From assembly GCA_937864085.1 (NCBI GenBank), contig CALMIH010000018.1:1-9505 (forward strand): DNA of 9,505 nucleotides. Direction: 5' to 3'. The first letter of the stretch is position 1. Each line of letters opens with the position of its first letter. The position numbers were made by a program, and so were the translations under genes. A model generated the notes under the pieces. That model saw only the letters and a program-made list of their open reading frames with translations, did no database searches and was not told where the DNA came from. This stretch comes from an uncultured Chloroflexota bacterium. GTDB lineage: Bacteria > Chloroflexota > Limnocylindria > Limnocylindrales > Limnocylindraceae. This document shows positions 5,668 to 9,505 of this stretch, piece after piece.

Positions 5668-6744
5668 TCAGGCGAGTGAATCAAAGATGCGCAGATAGCT
5701 TGCGTCGAGTGGGCGGTTCTTTCCGCCAACTTCGGCGAGCGGAACCTCAACGATCTCACCGGCGCGAAGTGCGACCATCACGCCCCAGCGTCCCGTCTCC
5801 AGCGCGTCAACGGCGGCAACGCCGTAGCGTGCGCCGAGTACGCGATCGGCGGCAGATGGGGGACCGCCACGCTGCAGGTGGCCGAGCCTGGTGCAGCGCA
5901 CCTCAAGGCCGGTCCGCTCTTCAAGGATCGCGGCGATCGCATCGCCAACGGCGATCTTGTCCAAGCGTGGATGACCGAACTCATCGCGCGGGACGTCGCC
6001 GCTCAAGTTGAGCAGCGCCTCTGGCAGCTGCACCCCTTCGGAGACCACGATCACGGATGCGCCGGTGGCGTAGTTGCGGCGCCGCGTGACAAGTTCAACG
6101 AGTCGATCAATCTCGGTGGAGTCGACTGGTGACTCGGGGACGAGGATCGCATCGGCGCCGCCAGCGAGTCCGCCCCATGCGGCGACCCAGCCCGCATCTC
6201 GCCCCATCACCTCAACAACGGCAACACGGTGGTGCGATGAGGTGGTGGTCTGGATGCGGTCGAGTGCCTCTGTGACGATGTTGGCGGCGGTGTCGAAGCC
6301 GAGGCAGCCCTCTGTCCCCCAGACGTCGTTATCCATCGTCTTCGGGATTGCCACCACGGCGGCGCCACGCTTCGCAAGGCCCGCCGCAACGGAGAGGGTG
6401 TCGTCACCACCAATGACAACGAGCGCATCCAGTCCAAGGCTCTTGATTGACGCCTCTGCCGCATCAAGTCCACCCTCGCGCTTAAGTAGATTGGTGCGGC
6501 TGGATCCGATGATCGTGCCGCCGCGTGTCTGGATGCCACGCACCTCGCTACGGTCAAGCGGTCGGGTCAGCGTTGCCGCAGGACTCGCAAGTCCAGCCCA
6601 GCCATCCATGATGCCGGTGACGTGATGACCGCCAGACTCGGCGCGCCGCACAACGGCACGGATCGCAGGGTTAAGTCCTGGGCAGTCGCCTCCGCCTGTG
6701 AGGACGCCGATGTGGAGCCGCTTTGAATCCATCGTTGGGCTCAT
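5668..6744 (-). CDS. pfkA: 6-phosphofructokinase, group III type with PPi-dependent active-site residues
   Basis: This 358-aa enzyme phosphorylates fructose 6-phosphate to fructose 1,6-bisphosphate in glycolysis. Motifs in order are TGGGDCPGLNPAIR (16-29), GGDDT (112-116), PKTMDND (134-140), GFDTA (149-153), MGRDAGW (180-186) and LGHLQRGG (287-294). Family knowledge links Gly-Gly-Asp-Gly plus P-G-T-I-D-N-D to ATP use; Asp115 and Lys135 here are the residues that favour pyrophosphate. A PPi-dependent, reversible enzyme is therefore predicted, close to the mixed-substrate group III enzymes of actinobacteria. The ATG at 6744 overlaps the fumarase stop by 4 nt (ATGA). An internal ATG at 6732 would remove four residues and is also possible, as neither has a strong Shine-Dalgarno sequence. 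Class assignment is firm; phosphoryl donor is inference. Confidence 0.93.
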   Translation of the reverse strand: MSPTMDSKRLHIGVLTGGGDCPGLNPAIRAVVRRAESGGHHVTGIMDGWAGLASPAATLTRPLDRSEVRGIQTRGGTIIGSSRTNLLKREGGLDAAEASIKSLGLDALVVIGGDDTLSVAAGLAKRGAAVVAIPKTMDNDVWGTEGCLGFDTAANIVTEALDRIQTTTSSHHRVAVVEVMGRDAGWVAAWGGLAGGADAILVPESPVDSTEIDRLVELVTRRRNYATGASVIVVSEGVQLPEALLNLSGDVPRDEFGHPRLDKIAVGDAIAAILEERTGLEVRCTRLGHLQRGGPPSAADRVLGARYGVAAVDALETGRWGVMVALRAGEIVEVPLAEVGGKNRPLDASYLRIFDSLA

Positions 6745-8150
6745 CGCTGCGGCCCTGTCATCTTCGCCGGCTGTACCAGCCTGTCGTACTCCTCGGCACT
6801 CACATAGCCGAGCTTCAGCGCTGTCTCGCGTAGCGTAGCGCCACTCGCATGAGCGCTCTTCGCAATCTCCGCCGCCTTGTCGTAGCCGATCGCCGGCGTC
6901 AGCGCTGTCACCAACATGAGTGATGCGTTCAGTAGCTCGCCGATCCGCTCGCGGTTCGGCTCCGTGCCATCAATGCAGTGCAGCGCAAAGGAGCGCGAGG
7001 CGTCGGCGAGGAGTCGAATCTGCAGCAGCAGGTCGTGCGCGATCAGCGGCTTGTAGACATTCAGCTGGAAGCTCCCCTGGCTCGCCGCGAAGGCGATCGC
7101 CGCATCAAGGCCGTAGACCTGCGCGCAGACCATGGTGAGTGCTTCGGCCTGGGTTGGGTTGACCTTCCCGGGCATGATTGAGGATCCAGGCTCATTCTCT
7201 GGAATGCTCAGTTCGCCAAGGCCGGCGCGCGGACCGGAGGCGAGCCAGCGCACGTCGTTGGCGAGCTTTGTCAGCGTTGCGGCAAGTGTCCGCAGCGTTG
7301 CGGAGAGCTGCAGCGTTGGCTCTTGGCCTGCAAGCGCCGCAAACTTATCTGTTGCACCAACAAATGGCTGCTTTGAGGCAGCAGCGATCTTCTTGATTGC
7401 GCTTGCAGAAAAGTCTGGGTGGCTATTCAGCCCAGTCCCTACGGCGGTACCGCCGAGCGCGAGCGGGTGCAGCCCAGCGGTGGCGGCGCTGATGCGTTCG
7501 AGGTTCGCCGTGAGCGCCGACGCATGAGCGCCGAACTCCTGCCCGAGCGTGAGTGGCACCGCATCTTGCAGGTGCGTGCGACCGATCTTGACGATGTCGG
7601 ACCAGGCGGCAGCCTTCGACGCAACGGATGTCTGGAGCTGCTTCAGCGCGGGGAGCAGCTCTTCACTGATTGCGAGCACCGCTGCGATGTGGATCGCGGT
7701 GGGGAAGACATCGTTGGAGGATTGCGAGAGGTTGACGTGATCGTTCGGATGGATCGGGCTCTTCCCGCCGCGCGTCCCTGTGGCTGCCTCATTTGCACGC
7801 GAAGCGATCACCTCGTTGACATTCATGTTGCTCTGCGTCCCTGAGCCGGTCTGCCAGACGGAGAGCGGGAACTCATCGGCGAGCTTGCCAGAGAGGATCT
7901 CATCTGCCGCCTTGACGATCAGCGTCGCACTCTCCTTCGGAAGGAGGCCGAGTTCGGCGTTCGTCTCTGCGGCGGCGCGCTTTACTAGGGCGAGGGCGCT
8001 GATGATACGTCGCGGCATCTCCTCCTCGCCGATGGCGAAGAGATGCAGCGACCGAGCCGTCTGCGCCCCCCAGTGGTGCTCGCTCGGCACGTCAATGGCG
8101 CCGAACGAGTCGCGCTCGCTGCGGATCCCTGCACCCTTTGCGTCACTCAT
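6741..8150 (-). CDS. fumC: Class II fumarate hydratase
   Basis: This 469-aa enzyme catalyses the reversible hydration of fumarate to L-malate in the TCA cycle and needs no iron-sulfur cluster. It has the expected class II motifs: TGSGTQSNMN (101-110), HPNDHVN (134-140), GRTHLQDA (190-197) with catalytic His193, and the fumarase/aspartase signature GSSIMPGKVNP (322-332) with the likely catalytic Ser324. The frame is open to 8414, but ATG 8150 is preferred because GGAGG lies 5 nt upstream (8156-8160) and the protein then matches the family length. The extra 88 codons upstream run antisense through the start of the hydrolase and resemble nothing. It is the first gene of the five-gene operon, with phosphofructokinase overlapping its stop. 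The opening residues (DSFGAIDVPSEHHWGAQTAR) are typical of FumC. Confidence 0.96.
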   Translation of the reverse strand: MSDAKGAGIRSERDSFGAIDVPSEHHWGAQTARSLHLFAIGEEEMPRRIISALALVKRAAAETNAELGLLPKESATLIVKAADEILSGKLADEFPLSVWQTGSGTQSNMNVNEVIASRANEAATGTRGGKSPIHPNDHVNLSQSSNDVFPTAIHIAAVLAISEELLPALKQLQTSVASKAAAWSDIVKIGRTHLQDAVPLTLGQEFGAHASALTANLERISAATAGLHPLALGGTAVGTGLNSHPDFSASAIKKIAAASKQPFVGATDKFAALAGQEPTLQLSATLRTLAATLTKLANDVRWLASGPRAGLGELSIPENEPGSSIMPGKVNPTQAEALTMVCAQVYGLDAAIAFAASQGSFQLNVYKPLIAHDLLLQIRLLADASRSFALHCIDGTEPNRERIGELLNASLMLVTALTPAIGYDKAAEIAKSAHASGATLRETALKLGYVSAEEYDRLVQPAKMTGPQR

Positions 8151-8172
8151 CCCAGCCTCCGAATCTAGATGC

Positions 8173-8200
8173 TTGCGGTCTGCCCCCCTAAGTGTAGGAT
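8173..8200 (+). promoter_or_regulatory. Candidate promoter of the alpha/beta hydrolase gene
   Basis: TTGCGG (8173-8178) and TAGGAT (8195-8200) are separated by 16 nt and resemble -35 and -10 boxes. The -10 ends 7 nt before ATG 8208, so transcription would start at or next to the A of the start codon, giving a leaderless mRNA. AGGA inside the same hexamer could alternatively act as a Shine-Dalgarno sequence with about 8 nt spacing; the two readings are exclusive unless another promoter lies upstream. Confidence 0.45.
8191..8196 (-). promoter_or_regulatory. Candidate -10 box of the fumC operon
   Basis: On the minus strand these bases read TACACT, a fair -10 box, placing a start about 34 nt before the fumC ATG and keeping its Shine-Dalgarno sequence in the leader. 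The box overlaps the hydrolase -10 (8195-8200), so the two divergent promoters would compete for polymerase. No convincing -35 is seen. TAGATT at 8167-8162 is an alternative, closer -10. Confidence 0.25.
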
Positions 8201-8207
8201 CCTGGCG

Positions 8208-9032
8208 ATGGATGCGGTAAAGATCGAGCTTGACCCCTTCCGCGCGAGCGACGGTCTGCTGCTTTATCGCCGTGTCTACCGCCCGGTGGCTGCGCCGGTT
8301 GGCGACCTCCTCCTCGGGCACGGGATTGGCGAGGACTCCTCGCGCTACATCCAGGCGGCACGCGCCTTCGCACAGGCTGGCTGGCGGACGGTCACTTGGG
8401 ACCTCCGTGGGCACGGGCGCTCTGAGGGCCCGCGCGGCTACGTCTCACGTTGGAGTCGATATCACGACGATCTCACCGAGCAGGTTGATGCGCTCAAAAG
8501 TGAGGGTCGCCCACTTGTCGTTGTGGCGCACAGCATGGGCGGCCTGATCGCCTTCGGCGCAGCTGCTGCAGGGCGTATTACGCCGGACAAGCTAGTCCTC
8601 TCGGCCCCAGCACTTGAGGCAGAGGTCGCCACGTGGAAGCGTCTCGCCGCGCCGCTTCTCTCTCGCATCGTGCCGCTGCTGCGCATTCCAACGGGGATTG
8701 GCGCAGACACGGATCCTGGAGAGCGACTGCCGAACGAAGATCCAGAGCCGCCACCTTACCTTCACGCCGTCACGACTCGACTCGGTGATGAAGCATTCCG
8801 CGCGCAACGCGCGGCGCGGGCTGTGGTTGCACGCGGCGGTGACTTCCCAGTTGAAACGCTAGTGATTCACGGGACGCGCGATCGCTTGGTGCGACCGGAG
8901 TGGTGCCAGCCGATCGGCTCGCTCGGCAGGGTCCGCTATCAGCCACTTGAAGGGTTCAACCATCATCCATTCGCAACGCTGCGCTATCAGGATGCGGTTG
9001 AGAAGATTCTGGAGTTTATCGGTAAGGCGTGA
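8208..9032 (+). CDS. Alpha/beta hydrolase, monoacylglycerol lipase-like
   Basis: This 274-aa soluble hydrolase belongs to the serine aminopeptidase S33/lysophospholipase (Hydrolase_4) group. The oxyanion motif is LGHGIGEDSSRY (36-47); DLRGHGRSEGPRGYV (65-79) is highly typical of monoacylglycerol lipases. The nucleophile elbow is AHSMGG (107-112) with Ser109. Asp225 in HGTRDRLV and His252 or His253 in GFNHHPFA complete the triad. Likely substrates are monoacylglycerols or lysophospholipids, by family only. An ATG at 8169 is in frame, but ATG 8208 is preferred because the extra 13 residues (MLAVCPPKCRILA) do not resemble the family and 8208 follows the AGGA/TAGGAT element. No signal peptide is present. 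It is divergent from fumC and appears monocistronic. Confidence 0.9.
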   Translation: MDAVKIELDPFRASDGLLLYRRVYRPVAAPVGDLLLGHGIGEDSSRYIQAARAFAQAGWRTVTWDLRGHGRSEGPRGYVSRWSRYHDDLTEQVDALKSEGRPLVVVAHSMGGLIAFGAAAAGRITPDKLVLSAPALEAEVATWKRLAAPLLSRIVPLLRIPTGIGADTDPGERLPNEDPEPPPYLHAVTTRLGDEAFRAQRAARAVVARGGDFPVETLVIHGTRDRLVRPEWCQPIGSLGRVRYQPLEGFNHHPFATLRYQDAVEKILEFIGKA

Positions 9033-9055
9033 GCTGAAGGTGACGCCTGTGGCGT
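9025..9055. terminator. Weak inverted repeats between convergent genes
   Basis: AGGCGT (9025-9030) can pair with ACGCCT (9043-9048) across a 12-nt loop; alternatively ACGCC (9043-9047) pairs with GGCGT (9051-9055) across 3 nt. The two structures are mutually exclusive and neither has a T-tract. The location between the converging hydrolase and ACT genes is the main reason to list it. Confidence 0.25.
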
Positions 9056-9065
9056 TGCGGTTGAG

Positions 9066-9452
9066 TTACGCCTTCTCGAGTGCGGCGCGCGCCTTCTCTG
9101 GATCATCAACAACGAATGAGAAGGTGGCGCGATCGCCCCATCGCCCGGTGAAGAGGTGCCCATAGACGTTCACCCCAGCGTTTGAGAGCCGCTCAAGGAC
9201 GGAGAGCATGCCGCCCGGCTTGTCATCAACCTCTGCCAGGACGGAGTCACCCTCAATGAATTCATATCCGCCCGCCTTCAGCACCTCGCGCGTTGCGGCG
9301 TCATCGGCGGTCTTCAGGATGACGTGGCCGTGTTCACCAACGCCGCCGCCGCCGATCGCCTTCAGGTCGACGGACTTCGCCTCGAGTTCGCGGCAGAGCG
9401 CGGCGAGGGAGCCTGGCTTATGCGCGAGCTGGATCACGAACTGTCTTGACAT
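9066..9452 (-). CDS. Tandem ACT-domain protein
   Basis: This 128-aa protein consists of two ACT-like modules and nothing else. The first (about 4-65) contains LAHKPGSLAALCRELEAKSV; the second (about 71-126) contains AEVDDKPGGMLSVLERLSNAGVNV. The KPGxL turn followed by a helix is the usual small-ligand site of ACT domains, which generally sense amino acids at a dimer interface. A Gly-rich loop (GGGGVGEHGH, 34-43) follows the first helix. No enzymatic or DNA-binding domain is attached, so it may be a free-standing sensor. The amino-acid ligand and the partner are unknown. ATG 9452 lies 6 nt after TAGGAT on its strand. The gene converges on the hydrolase with a 33-nt gap. Confidence 0.82.
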   Translation of the reverse strand: MSRQFVIQLAHKPGSLAALCRELEAKSVDLKAIGGGGVGEHGHVILKTADDAATREVLKAGGYEFIEGDSVLAEVDDKPGGMLSVLERLSNAGVNVYGHLFTGRWGDRATFSFVVDDPEKARAALEKA

Positions 9453-9458
9453 GAGTGG

Positions 9459-9464
9459 ATCCTA
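9459..9464 (-). promoter_or_regulatory. TAGGAT element before the ACT gene, candidate -10 or Shine-Dalgarno
   Basis: On the minus strand TAGGAT ends 6 nt before ATG 9452 and is followed by CC, the same TAGGATCC seen before the hydrolase start. As a -10 it would give a leaderless mRNA; as AGGA it could be a ribosome binding site. No good -35 is visible at 16-18 nt. Confidence 0.35.
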
Positions 9465-9479
9465 GCGCCGCAGCGGGGT

Positions 9480-9502
9480 GTGCGCCACAGGGCGTGCGCC
9501 AC
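9480..9502. repeat. 9-bp direct repeat upstream of the ACT gene
   Basis: GTGCGCCAC occurs at 9480-9488 and again at 9494-9502, a 14-bp period. It lies in the -35 region and further upstream of the ACT-domain gene and continues to the window edge. It may be a regulatory repeat or part of a neighbouring gene outside the window. Confidence 0.35.
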
Positions 9503-9505
9503 CCC

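Noticed and set aside
5406..6011. 201-aa open frame on the plus strand
   Set aside because: It runs antisense across two tightly coupled real genes and becomes an Arg/Ser/Gln-rich nonsense sequence.
4420..6740. Toxin-antitoxin or defence cassette suggested by the kinase-like (HipA-like) protein and its small neighbour
   Set aside because: The neighbours are DUF3090 and a histidine phosphatase in a conserved housekeeping-like cluster; no HipB-like DNA-binding protein is present.
8169..8207. Upstream ATG for the hydrolase at 8169
   Set aside because: The 13 extra residues do not fit the family, no Shine-Dalgarno sequence precedes 8169, and the start would lie upstream of the best -10 candidate.
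8151..8414. N-terminal extension of fumC to 8414
   Set aside because: The added 88 codons overlap the divergent hydrolase, show no fumarase similarity, and the internal ATG at 8150 has a strong GGAGG at good spacing.

Overview
The window is a gene-dense, GC-rich (about 60% by eye) bacterial chromosomal segment with nine confident protein genes, spacings of a few bases and several GTG starts. No tRNA, rRNA, insertion sequence, CRISPR array or phage gene is visible. The adjacent trio histidine phosphatase (MSMEG_4193 type), DUF3090 and SCO1664-family protein is a known actinobacterial gene cluster that also occurs in Chloroflexota. The substrate-binding protein resembles the NMT1/THI5-like proteins common in Chloroflexota. 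I infer a Chloroflexota or Actinomycetota bacterium, perhaps a streamlined freshwater lineage. That placement is inference; no marker gene settles it.

Layout. (1) Bases 1-165 are a leader with a small hairpin and a 10-bp-arm inverted repeat directly before the first ribosome binding site. (2) Bases 166-3617 (+) form one apparent transport operon: an FTR1-type iron permease, then the ATPase, permease and lipoprotein of an ABC importer whose binding protein looks like the thiamine-precursor/riboflavin class. (3) Bases 8150-3637 (-) form a tightly coupled five-gene operon: class II fumarase, phosphofructokinase with pyrophosphate-type active-site residues, histidine phosphatase, DUF3090 protein with a zinc-ribbon tail, and SCO1664 protein with a kinase-like fold. 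Junctions are a 4-nt overlap, a 2-nt gap, a 1-nt overlap and an 8-nt gap. The two operons converge at about 3620, where a hairpin overlaps the last codons of the binding-protein gene. (4) A 57-bp divergent promoter region (8151-8207) separates fumC from a monoacylglycerol-lipase-like alpha/beta hydrolase (8208-9032, +). (5) A tandem-ACT-domain protein (9452-9066, -) converges on the hydrolase.

How it fits together. The right part links central carbon metabolism (fumarase, phosphofructokinase) to a conserved cluster of unknown function containing a phosphatase-like and a kinase-like protein, so these may act on the same metabolite or on each other. The left part joins iron uptake to an organic-cofactor-type importer. 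The most notable points are the lone FTR1 fused transcriptionally to an NMT1-type ABC system, the PPi-type phosphofructokinase in a fumarase operon, the shared TAGGATCC element 6-7 nt before two start codons (possible leaderless transcription), and enrichment of the 8-mer GCGATCGC. I see no clearly new large system such as a defence island.
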